A stretch of 64,000 nucleotides of DNA from Sphaerospermopsis sp. SIO1G1 (GTDB taxonomy: Bacteria; Cyanobacteriota; Cyanobacteriia; Cyanobacteriales; Nostocaceae). The notes below the pieces were generated by a model. That model was not told the origin of the DNA, did not search any database, and was given only the letters and a program-made list of their open reading frames with translations. The translations under genes were made by a program, and so were the position numbers. Shown here one piece after another: positions 17,319 through 26,496 of this stretch. Numbering within the stretch: position 1 is the first letter of the stretch; each line of letters opens with the position of its first letter. The stretch spans positions 1 through 64,000 of the forward strand of contig JAAHFX010000005.1 of NCBI GenBank assembly GCA_010672785.1. The letters run 5' to 3'.

Positions 17319-20300
17319 CTAAATTTCCTCAATTTCTGCCTCTGCTTCATGGACAATATTTCGCAAATTGTCCAAAGTATCTCCTTGGGCATCTTGCCAT
17401 AAACCTCTTTGCTTGGCTTCTAATAATCTTTCCGCTATATCTCTTAAAGCCCAAGGATTTTTATTATAAATAAATTCACGCACTACGGAATTTTCTAAGT
17501 AATTATCTACTATTCCTTGATACATATAATCTTCTACACATTGAGTGGTTGCATCATAAGCAAAGAGAAAGTCTACTGTTGCGGCCATTTCAAAAGCACC
17601 TTTGTAACCATGACGCATCACCCCTTCTATCCATTTGGGGTTGACAACACGAGAACGGTAAACTTTGCTAATTTCATCTTTTAATTTGCGGACTTTAGGT
17701 TGGGATGTGTTGGCATTATCACCAAAATACATTTCCGGGTTTTTACCTTGGAGAGAACGTACCGCAGCAGCTAAACCACCTTGAAATTGATAGTAGTCGT
17801 CAGAGTCGAGTAAGTCATGTTCGCGGTTGTCTTGGTTGTGGAGAACAACTTGCATTTGTTTTAAACGCTGCTGAAAAGAAAGAGTTGCTTCTGTTCCCTG
17901 TTCTTCATTACCTGTTCCGTTGTAAGCGTAGGAACTCCAATTCATGTAAGCTGTTGCTAAATCTTGATCAGTCTGCCAATTTTGAGAAGAGATTAAACCT
18001 TGTAGTCCTGCACCGTAAGCACCAGGTTTTGCACCAAAGACACGATAAAGCGATCGCTCTTTTGCATCTTCTACACTTAAACCTTGTTGAGTCCATAACT
18101 CTACATCTTTCTGAACTGCACCAACTAAGGGGTTTTCTGTATCTGGTTCATCTAATTTTGCTACTGCTGCCACTGCTTGGGAGAATAAATCTATCAAATT
18201 GGGGAAAGCGTCACGGAAAAACCCAGAAATTCTTAATGTCACATCTACGCGGGGACGACTCAAAATTGATAAAGGTAAAATTTCAAAGTCTACTACTCTG
18301 CGTGCTGCACCATCCCAAACCGGTTGAACTCCTAATAGAGCTAATGCTTGGGCGATGTCGTCACCGCCGGTTCTCATGGTGGATGTTCCCCACACTGATA
18401 AACCTAATGTTTGCGGGTATTCTCCATGTTCTTGGGTGTAAGTTTCGATCAGGGTTTCGGCGGCGTTTCTACCTACATCCCAGGCGCTTTCTGTGGGGAT
18501 AGCACGAATATCTACAGAGTAAAAGTTTTTACCTGTGGGCAGGACTTCGGGACGGCCACGGGTGGGTGCGCCGGATGCTGCACTGGGTATGTATTTACCG
18601 TCTAACCCTCTGAGAAGGTTGGTAATTTCTTCTTTGGTGTTTTCTAGGGCGGGTAGGAGTTTTGATTTTATCCACTCCATTACCTGTTTTACTGTTCCCT
18701 GTTCCCTGTTTCCTGTTCCCTGTAATAGTTGTTCTACTAGAAATGCAGCTTCGGTTTCTAGGAGTTCGATGATATCGCCGTGAGTACGACAAGAGTTAAT
18801 TTGCACGCAGAGACGCGGAGGCGCAGAGAGGGTTTTTGGAGGAGTGAAGAGAGTGGTGTATTCTGTGGTGAGGGGATCGAAGTCTAAACCCCAATCTTCT
18901 GCTATGGCGCGGGTAATGCCGATGGAATGACGGTTGGGAATACGGGCGATCGCAATTATTAAGTCTCTGAGTTGTCTACCTTGGGGGGTTTTTCCGAGGA
19001 TGTGTAAACCGTCTCTAATTTGTGCTTCTTTGAGTTCGCACAGGTAGCCGTCTAGGGAGTTTAAGATTAAGGTTTCAAAGTTGGCGATGTCTTTTTCGTC
19101 GGTGATACCTAAGTCTTTGTAGAGGTTTTCTTTGATGATTAATTCTTGAATGCGATCGCGTAAATTTGGTAACCGGGAAGGATCTAAACCTTCAGCTTCG
19201 TAATATTCATCAATGAGGTTTTCTACTTGTTGTAAACCACCGTACAATTCTGCTCTTGTCATGGGTGGAGTGAGATGATCAATTATGACTGCTTGGGAAC
19301 GACGTTTAGCTTGTGAACCTTCACCTGGATCATTAACAATAAAAGGATATAAATGAGGCATTGCTCCAAAAGCCACTTCTGGATAACAATTTTTTGATAA
19401 AGCCACACTTTTACCTGGTAGCCATTCTAAATTCCCATGTTTACCGACATGAACGATCGCATCACTACCGAAAACTTCTCTTACCCAATAATAAAAAGCT
19501 AAATAATCGTGAGTTGGTTCTAAATCTGGGGCATGATAATTTAAACTCGGATCATTTTCATAACCACGTGCAGGCTGCACCCCCACAAAAACATTACCAA
19601 AACAAACACCAGACACAGACAAAAACCCTCCTCTCTCCGTGTCCTCTGTGCCTCTGTGGTTCGTTTCCTTAACAGTACCCCAACGCCCAACAATTCCCCC
19701 TTGCACAAACTCAGGTAAACTATCAAAATACCCTTGATATACTTCTACATCAAGACTTTGATTTACTGGTTTCCAATCTTTTCCTTCAGGATCATTTGTC
19801 ACCCCAGCGGTTAACATCTCAATTAACTGATCACCATCATTGGGAATATCACCCACTTCATAACCTGCTGATTTTAAAGCTTTGAGAATTTCTACACAAC
19901 TAGCGGGAGTATCCAAACCCACCCCATTAGCCAGCCTGCCATTAGTATTGGGGTAATTTGCCAAAATCAGAGCCAGACGACGTTCTGGGGGTGTTTTGTG
20001 CCGTAATCTGACCCAATTTGCCGCCAACTGTGCCACAAAATCAATGCGATCGCTGACAGGTTCATAAACCACTACTTCAGTTTCTAAGTCATCATTGCGA
20101 GTTTGGAAGTTTTTAAAAGAAACCGCTCTACTAATAATCCTGCCATCTACTTCCGGTAAAGCCACATTCATGCCAATATCACGGGGAGTCAAACCCTGTA
20201 ACTGTGCTTCCCACTGTTCTAAAGAACTAGCACAAAGAATAACTTGTAAAACCGGAACATCTAATTTTTCCCATAGTTCAATTTGGGGAGTTTCTGTTTC

Positions 20301-21134
20301 TAACCTTGCCAGGGAAAAGCTGGTGGTATTTAATAATAAGCTGATGGGTTGAGAATCTTCTGGTTGAAAAAACTTGAGCAGTTCATAACCTACACCAGGT
20401 TCTCGCACAGAAGACACAAATACTGGTACAGGTTGTAAATGGTGTTTTGTTAAGGCAGCACACAAAGCCTCAATAACTTGGGTATTTCCCGCCAAATAGT
20501 GAGCGCGATAGAAGAGAATACCAACTTTTGAGCATGGGTACTTAGTAACTATATTTTCCTCCCCATCACCCCAACTCCCCATCTTCCCAACTTCCCATCT
20601 TCCCACACGGGGAATAACCTGGGGAGGAGGAGGGTTAAAAGTCGTTGACAGGGAGAGATCAGTGATGAATTGCAAAGCATTCACAAAGTTGTCAACCCCA
20701 CCTTCTCGGAAGTATTGCCATACTTGATGAACAATTTCTGGAGAAATAGTAGATTTTGATATTAAATCAGGATCAAGAGCGTCATCGCCAGGTATTACAA
20801 TTAGAGTTATGCCTTGGCTCTGTACAATTTCCTGCACTACCTCTAAACCATAAGTCCAATAGGAGCTTCCTCCCAGGAGGCGTAAGACAATAACCTGAGC
20901 GAGTTCTAATACTTCTTCACTGTAAGTATCTATGCTTATTTGTTGCTGTAATTGTAATAAGTTGGCAACTCTAAATGGGGGAAACTTTGGAGGTAGTTTT
21001 GGTACTGCTGCTGCTAATGTTTGAATGTCGGTATCAGCGGCAGTAATGAATACAAAAGGGGCTGGAGTTTGTTCAAGGAATATTAAATCTTCTGATTGAT
21101 TCCATCCACCTGGTGTAGCACTGATTCGATGCAT
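17319..21134 (-). CDS. cobN: Cobaltochelatase subunit CobN
   Basis: CobN is the large, porphyrin-binding subunit of the ATP-dependent cobaltochelatase that inserts cobalt into hydrogenobyrinic acid a,c-diamide in B12 synthesis; in cyanobacteria it probably works with magnesium-chelatase-type ChlI/ChlD subunits. The 1271-residue product begins MHRISATPGGWN and carries the family's central segments (HVGKHGNLEWLPGKS; ALSKNCYPEVAFGAMPHLYP) and the C-terminal MRHGYKGAFEMAATVDFLFAYDATT region, which distinguish it from the related ChlH only by overall similarity. It has several in-frame low-complexity insertions copied from intergenic repeats (17891-17920, 18683-18725, 18804-18831, 19626-19664, 20558-20608). 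The reading frame is open throughout. Confidence 0.92.
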   Translation of the reverse strand: MHRISATPGGWNQSEDLIFLEQTPAPFVFITAADTDIQTLAAAVPKLPPKFPPFRVANLLQLQQQISIDTYSEEVLELAQVIVLRLLGGSSYWTYGLEVVQEIVQSQGITLIVIPGDDALDPDLISKSTISPEIVHQVWQYFREGGVDNFVNALQFITDLSLSTTFNPPPPQVIPRVGRWEVGKMGSWGDGEENIVTKYPCSKVGILFYRAHYLAGNTQVIEALCAALTKHHLQPVPVFVSSVREPGVGYELLKFFQPEDSQPISLLLNTTSFSLARLETETPQIELWEKLDVPVLQVILCASSLEQWEAQLQGLTPRDIGMNVALPEVDGRIISRAVSFKNFQTRNDDLETEVVVYEPVSDRIDFVAQLAANWVRLRHKTPPERRLALILANYPNTNGRLANGVGLDTPASCVEILKALKSAGYEVGDIPNDGDQLIEMLTAGVTNDPEGKDWKPVNQSLDVEVYQGYFDSLPEFVQGGIVGRWGTVKETNHRGTEDTERGGFLSVSGVCFGNVFVGVQPARGYENDPSLNYHAPDLEPTHDYLAFYYWVREVFGSDAIVHVGKHGNLEWLPGKSVALSKNCYPEVAFGAMPHLYPFIVNDPGEGSQAKRRSQAVIIDHLTPPMTRAELYGGLQQVENLIDEYYEAEGLDPSRLPNLRDRIQELIIKENLYKDLGITDEKDIANFETLILNSLDGYLCELKEAQIRDGLHILGKTPQGRQLRDLIIAIARIPNRHSIGITRAIAEDWGLDFDPLTTEYTTLFTPPKTLSAPPRLCVQINSCRTHGDIIELLETEAAFLVEQLLQGTGNREQGTVKQVMEWIKSKLLPALENTKEEITNLLRGLDGKYIPSAASGAPTRGRPEVLPTGKNFYSVDIRAIPTESAWDVGRNAAETLIETYTQEHGEYPQTLGLSVWGTSTMRTGGDDIAQALALLGVQPVWDGAARRVVDFEILPLSILSRPRVDVTLRISGFFRDAFPNLIDLFSQAVAAVAKLDEPDTENPLVGAVQKDVELWTQQGLSVEDAKERSLYRVFGAKPGAYGAGLQGLISSQNWQTDQDLATAYMNWSSYAYNGTGNEEQGTEATLSFQQRLKQMQVVLHNQDNREHDLLDSDDYYQFQGGLAAAVRSLQGKNPEMYFGDNANTSQPKVRKLKDEISKVYRSRVVNPKWIEGVMRHGYKGAFEMAATVDFLFAYDATTQCVEDYMYQGIVDNYLENSVVREFIYNKNPWALRDIAERLLEAKQRGLWQDAQGDTLDNLRNIVHEAEAEIEEI

Positions 21135-21325
21135 AATTTTTTCTGACCATTTTAAAATATTGGTTAGGACACAATTAGAAACAACCGGGGAAAAGGTATT
21201 CCTACAAAAAGCTGTGTCACATTACAGTTTATTTGTGGGAGAGCGGGTGAGCAAAAAGTATCTTAGCTTAGTTATTTGCCCTTTGCGAATTACCTATTGC
21301 CCTAAATAGGCATTCAGCCCATCTC

Positions 21326-23284
21326 ATGAAAATTTTGAAAATGCTGAGTTTTCCCAATTTGAGCTTTTCTCGTACCTTACCTGTGATTGTATTTAATCAG
21401 CTTGGGGAATTATTACGGCAAACGGCTCAAGGTATAGGCAGTTCTGCTTTAATTGTGACAGAGGATATTTTGCTACAGACTATCATTCCTCTTGAGTGGC
21501 GACAGCAAAGGTTTACTCTCTTGATGTCTGATCAGTTTAGCGCATTGCTGCTAGGAAATCAGGAATTAAAGGAGGAAAAAACAACTGATCTTAATTATTT
21601 ACACGTTAGTTTAATCTTTCATGGTGAGGAGATTACTAAGTTTGTCTCCCAGTTAAAGAATCTGTTTGCTGCTAACTCTCTAACCTACCGAAATATCACA
21701 CAATACCAAGCTGTTGTTACTACGAATGATGCAATATTACAAAGTCAATTTACTTTATGTTTATTGGATCATCTCCTAAAATTCTTCAATCAAGATCCAT
21801 TGACTGATTTAAGTTGTGAAAAAACAGCAGCTTTGAGTTGTCAACCTGTAGAATATGCACTTTTTAAACAGATAGCCCAAGAAAGACTTTTACATGAAGT
21901 CACTACCCAAATTCGGAAAAGTCTGGATTTAGAGGTAATTATGGATACTGCAATTATACAAGTTAGAGATTTTTTAGAGTTAGATAGATTATTAATTTAT
22001 AGATTTACTTCACCTATAGTTAATGCAGAAAATATATCAGATAAACATTTATATTCTCCGCCAACACTATTCAAATCTCATATTCAAGCGAATCAAATAT
22101 TTCAGTCTTCTATAGTGTATGAATCCTTTGATTCTGATCATGTTACTTCTGTGTTAAGTTGTCCTACAGACAAATATCCAATTCAGGATTATCAATCTTT
22201 AATTAATTATCATCAAGGATTTATTCTGGCTGTAGATGATGTAGACAGTACCTATATTTTAGAGGATGATTTATTAAATTTCCTGAGAGAGATTGCAGTT
22301 CAATCTCAATTAGTTGCCCCAATTATTTTTGAAAATAAACTCTGGGGATTATTAATTGCCCATCAATGTCATCAAACTCGCATTTGGACAGAAAGTGAAA
22401 AAAGTTTATTATCATCTATTGCTGAACAATTAGCGATCGCAATTCACCAATCTGAATTAATGCAGTCTCTACAAGAAGCTACCCAAACTCTCACCCAAGA
22501 AAAACAAACTCTAGAACAAAGAGTTGTAGAAAGAACTATGGCCTTGCGAGAAGCACTTTTGGCAGCGGAAGCTGCTAATCGAATTAGAAACGAATTTTTA
22601 GCTACTGTCACTCACGAATTATTAACTCCTTTAACTTATGTGATTGGAATGTCTTCTACATTGTTACGTTGGCCGTTGGGTGAATTGAGTCAGCGACAAA
22701 GAGATTATTTACAAACTATCCATGATAGTGGTGAACATTTATTAGAAATGATTAATAATATTTTGGAATTATCACAAATTGAGGCAGGGAAAACAGTTTT
22801 AAATATTGTTGATTTTTCTTTAATTCAAACATCACAAAATATTTTAGATTCTTTATCAGAAAAAGCAAGTAATAAAAAAGTAACCTTACAACTAGATTTA
22901 CAAATTAATCCCAGTAATGATATACTCAGTGCCGATGTAGGTAGGGTAGAACAAATTCTCTGGAATTTATTAAATAATGCGATTAAGTTTACCCCGGAAG
23001 ATGGGAAGGTGACTTTACGTTTGTGGATGGAAGATAATGCAGCTATTTTTCAAGTTGAAGATACGGGTATTGGTATTCCAGAAGAAAAGTTAGCTTTATT
23101 ATTTGAAAAGTTTCAACAATTGGATACACCCTATCGTCGTCGTTATGAAGGTACAGGGGTGGGTTTAGCTTTAGCGAAGCAGTTGGTGGAATTACATCGG
23201 GGTAGAATTGAGGTAGAGTCTACGGTAGGTGTAGGTTCAATTTTTACTGTCTGGATACCACAGCAGCTAAAGGTTAAAAGTTAA
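21326..23284 (+). CDS. GAF-domain sensor histidine kinase
   Basis: A 652-residue soluble sensor kinase with no membrane segments. Residues 1-185 form an N-terminal sensory region that resembles the DICT type found in cyanobacterial signalling proteins (uncertain). A GAF domain spans about 190-375 (LLHEVTTQIRKSLDLEVIMD to EQLAIAIHQSELMQ), then a coiled-coil linker. The HisKA box has the phosphorylated His430 in VTHELLTPLTYVIG. The ATPase domain shows the N box (EQILWNLLNNAIKF), G1 (VEDTGIGIPEEKLALLF) and G2 (GTGVGLALAKQLV). No receiver domain or adjacent response regulator exists, so the partner is encoded elsewhere. Ligand is unknown. Confidence 0.88.
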   Translation: MKILKMLSFPNLSFSRTLPVIVFNQLGELLRQTAQGIGSSALIVTEDILLQTIIPLEWRQQRFTLLMSDQFSALLLGNQELKEEKTTDLNYLHVSLIFHGEEITKFVSQLKNLFAANSLTYRNITQYQAVVTTNDAILQSQFTLCLLDHLLKFFNQDPLTDLSCEKTAALSCQPVEYALFKQIAQERLLHEVTTQIRKSLDLEVIMDTAIIQVRDFLELDRLLIYRFTSPIVNAENISDKHLYSPPTLFKSHIQANQIFQSSIVYESFDSDHVTSVLSCPTDKYPIQDYQSLINYHQGFILAVDDVDSTYILEDDLLNFLREIAVQSQLVAPIIFENKLWGLLIAHQCHQTRIWTESEKSLLSSIAEQLAIAIHQSELMQSLQEATQTLTQEKQTLEQRVVERTMALREALLAAEAANRIRNEFLATVTHELLTPLTYVIGMSSTLLRWPLGELSQRQRDYLQTIHDSGEHLLEMINNILELSQIEAGKTVLNIVDFSLIQTSQNILDSLSEKASNKKVTLQLDLQINPSNDILSADVGRVEQILWNLLNNAIKFTPEDGKVTLRLWMEDNAAIFQVEDTGIGIPEEKLALLFEKFQQLDTPYRRRYEGTGVGLALAKQLVELHRGRIEVESTVGVGSIFTVWIPQQLKVKS

Positions 23285-23754
23285 TATCAGTTATCAGTTA
23301 TCAGTTACAGCACTTTCCGGTGTAATGAGGTACGTTTTTGGCGGGCAAGATGCCCACCCCACAAGAGTTTCATGATTATGATTTGTACCTCGTAGCAACG
23401 AAATCTGCTGTATCAGTTATCAGTTATCAATTATCAATTATCAGTTATCAGTTTTAATTGTTCAGAGACTGAGAAGGAAATTATTTAGGACTGACGCAAA
23501 ATATCTCTTAAAACCTCTTGCCTTCGCTCCCTTCGCGTCCTTTGTGGTTCATTATTCCGTAACTTCTGCATAAGTCTTATTATCATGTACGCATATTTAC
23601 TTACTATATAAAAGGTGTGTATAAAAGTCTAAAAATTCTTCTTCATCTTTACACTATCATCTTTATCTGAGTATTTAAACAGACATATTATTAAGTGATT
23701 ATCCTGACTTGATATCACTGACTTGAATATCTATAATATTGGTAAAGTCAGATA
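23285..23754. repeat. 470-bp intergenic region with three repeat types
   Basis: Short TTATCAG runs at about 23287-23306 and 23412-23455 flank a 107-bp element at 23306-23412 that begins TACAGCA and ends TGCTGTA and contains GGCGGGCAAGATGCCCACC, homologous to 17213-17278. From about 23487 to 23580 lies a diverged copy of the second dispersed repeat (starting GGACTGACGCAAAATAT, ending GCATAAGTCTT). The last 170 bp before the exoprotein gene are AT-rich and probably hold its promoter. Confidence 0.65.
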
Positions 23755-26496
23755 ATGAAGCTAAAATATTTACATTTATTCCTCAACTTATCAGTATTAT
23801 TGATTTGTTTATTTAGTGTTAAAAAAGTCACAGCACAGATAAATCCTGACAATACTCTGCCTCAAAACTCCCAAGTACAACCAAATTGTAGCATATGTGA
23901 AATTAATGGTGGAACAGTGAGAAAATCCAATTTATTTCACAGCTTTCAAGAATTTTCTGTACCTGTAAATGGACAAGCTATTTTTAATCATAATTTAGAA
24001 ATTCAAAATATTTTTGCGAGAGTTACAGGTAATAATATTTCTGTAATTGATGGGTTAATTCGTACTCACGGCCATGCCAATTTATTTTTTATTAACCCAC
24101 ATGGAATTATATTTGGTAATTATGCCAGCTTGGATGTTAATGGTTCTTTTATAGCTAGTACAGCGAACACAATTAAATTTTTAGATGGTTCAGAATTTAG
24201 TAGTCAGACAAATGAAAATACACCATTATTAACTATTTCCACGCCTTTAGGATTACAATTTGGTAATCATCAAAGCACAATTCAAGTAGAATCACAAAAT
24301 GGATTACAAATACAACCAAATCAGACTTTAGCTTTAGTTGGTGGTGATATTCAATTAGTCAGTGGAACAATTCAAACTAATGGTGGCAGATTAGAATTAG
24401 GTAGTGTTAAAGAAACTGGTTTAGTAAATATTACCCCTACAAATCAAGGATTTTTATTAAGTTATCAAGATATAAATCTTTTTGGTGATATCACATTAAC
24501 TGCCAACAGTAATATAGATGCTAGTGGTTTGGGTGGTGGAGAAATGCAAATTCAAACTGGTAATTTACGAATGAGTGAAGCTTCCCGCATCGCATCTGTT
24601 ACTTTAGGTGATATCACAGGTGGAGATATAAATATTAATGCCACTGATACTATAGAAATCCTGGGTATAGGTAACTATGAAGAAAAAGCAGGAAATATAC
24701 TGAACCCCCTAGCCAGTGTTAATGAAAGTAATGATGGTTTGTTTATTCTCAGTGCTGGTTCTGGCAGTACAGGTAACTTATATCTTAATACTAATAAATT
24801 AATTCTTGAGAATGCAGCAATTTTATTAGTTTCTGTGCTGGCTGATGGTAATGGTGGAGATATAAATCTCAATGCGACTGAATCAATAGCAGTAATTGAA
24901 TCCTTATTAGCAACAGGAAATAGAGGGGAAAGTAGTGGTGATGCTGGTAATTTAATTATCAATACAAAAAACCTTATCATTGATAATCTTGGATTTATTG
25001 GTAGCACTTCTTTCGGTGTTGGTAAAGCCGGAAATATTCAGATTAATGCTGTCGATTCTATAGAATTAATTCCGGGAGAGTTCTTAATATCCAGTGATGT
25101 TAGATTAGCCGATTTTAATCTTAACACCAACATTAATTCTTCGACATTAACAACAGCAGATGCAGGAAATATTGAAATTAACACTCAACAATTAATTGTC
25201 AGAGAAAATACTTTAATATCTGCTTCTACTGTAGGAATTGGTAAGGGAGGTAATTTAACCATTAATGCTGGTGATGTGCAGGTATTTGGTGATGCTGGTG
25301 AAAGTTTTGGTGGTTTAGCTACAGCTTCAGATGTTGATGCTACAGGAGATGGGGGGAATTTAGTTATTAATGCCAATACTTTAAAACTACAAAGTGGAAA
25401 AATTAGTGCAGGTACTGTGGGAATAGGAGAAGGTGGTAATTTATTGATTAATGTTAATAATTTACAAGTTGAAAATGGAGGGAATATTACAGTTTCTACT
25501 GCTGGTGTAGGAAAGGCAGGAAGTCTAACAGTAAATGCTGATAATATTCAAATTAATGGTGTTGATATTAATGGCTTTACTAGTGGCTTTTTTGCTACCT
25601 CTGGGAGTGATGCAACAGGAACAGCAGGTGATATAAAAATTAACACAAACGATTTACAAATTTCCAATCAAGGTACAATCACTGTTGAGGCTTTAGGAGC
25701 AGGTATTGCCGGAAATTTACAGCTAGTAGCAGATACCATTTTCTTGGATAATTTTAGTATAATTAGTGGGAATACAAGTAGTAATTTTACAGAAACTAAT
25801 CAAGAACAAGCTAATCTGGATTTACGTGCTAGTAGTTTGATTATGCGTCAAGATAGCCAAATTACTACTAATGCTTCTGGTAATAACGTCATCGGAGGTA
25901 ATATTACTATCAATGTAGATATTTTAGCTGCCTTAAAAAATAGTGATATTACTGCTAATTCTACTAATTTTCGTGGCGGTAATGTGATGATTACATCTCA
26001 AGGAATTGTTGGTACAGAATTTAGAGATCAGTTAACCGATGAAAGTGATATTACTGCGACTGGGGTAAGTCCTGAATTAAGCGGTAATGTACAAATTAAT
26101 CAATTATCTACAGATGCAACTCAAGGCTTATTCAATCTTTCTAGCGGTGTGATAGATACTGACAATCAGTTAGATCAAGGATGTAGTAATGGTGGTGATT
26201 TTGCAAATGGTGAAAATAAACTAACTATTATTGGCCGTGGTGGTTTACCAGATGGGGCTAATGATTTATTAACAGCAACAAATCCATTAGTTGATTTAGT
26301 AGAAGTAGAAACAATGGGAGAAAATAATAAGGATGAATTAGTAGAGACTCATCTCCAAAGTTCACAAATCCAAGTTATTGAAGCTCAAGGGTGGTTAATA
26401 AATGAAACAGGAAAAGTTAAGTTAGTTGCTAACCAAGAGAATACCTCATCCAATAGTTATTTAGCAAGAGATAATTATTGTGTTTTATCTGAATGA
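23755..26496 (+). CDS. Filamentous-haemagglutinin-type exoprotein (two-partner secretion, TpsA-like)
   Basis: A 913-residue exported protein. A signal peptide (residues 1-28, ending VTAQ) precedes the TPS secretion domain, recognised by NGGTVRKSNLFHSFQEFSV and INPHGIIFG (NPHG at 114-117, for the canonical NPNGIIFG). The rest is a long asparagine-, isoleucine- and glycine-rich repeat region expected to fold as a beta-helix. The C-terminal module ([10 protein letters not shown], then VIEAQGWLINETGKVKLVAN) is shared with the larger exoprotein at 29438. Such proteins need an outer-membrane TpsB (ShlB/FhaC) transporter, not seen here. The gene overlaps the downstream CHAT gene by 4 bp, so they are one operon. 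Confidence 0.9.
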   Translation: MKLKYLHLFLNLSVLLICLFSVKKVTAQINPDNTLPQNSQVQPNCSICEINGGTVRKSNLFHSFQEFSVPVNGQAIFNHNLEIQNIFARVTGNNISVIDGLIRTHGHANLFFINPHGIIFGNYASLDVNGSFIASTANTIKFLDGSEFSSQTNENTPLLTISTPLGLQFGNHQSTIQVESQNGLQIQPNQTLALVGGDIQLVSGTIQTNGGRLELGSVKETGLVNITPTNQGFLLSYQDINLFGDITLTANSNIDASGLGGGEMQIQTGNLRMSEASRIASVTLGDITGGDININATDTIEILGIGNYEEKAGNILNPLASVNESNDGLFILSAGSGSTGNLYLNTNKLILENAAILLVSVLADGNGGDINLNATESIAVIESLLATGNRGESSGDAGNLIINTKNLIIDNLGFIGSTSFGVGKAGNIQINAVDSIELIPGEFLISSDVRLADFNLNTNINSSTLTTADAGNIEINTQQLIVRENTLISASTVGIGKGGNLTINAGDVQVFGDAGESFGGLATASDVDATGDGGNLVINANTLKLQSGKISAGTVGIGEGGNLLINVNNLQVENGGNITVSTAGVGKAGSLTVNADNIQINGVDINGFTSGFFATSGSDATGTAGDIKINTNDLQISNQGTITVEALGAGIAGNLQLVADTIFLDNFSIISGNTSSNFTETNQEQANLDLRASSLIMRQDSQITTNASGNNVIGGNITINVDILAALKNSDITANSTNFRGGNVMITSQGIVGTEFRDQLTDESDITATGVSPELSGNVQINQLSTDATQGLFNLSSGVIDTDNQLDQGCSNGGDFANGENKLTIIGRGGLPDGANDLLTATNPLVDLVEVETMGENNKDELVETHLQSSQIQVIEAQGWLINETGKVKLVANQENTSSNSYLARDNYCVLSE

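Noticed and set aside
17319..21134. Possible frameshift or pseudogene status of cobN because of odd low-complexity inserts
   Set aside because: The frame is continuous over 1271 codons and all conserved segments are present in order.
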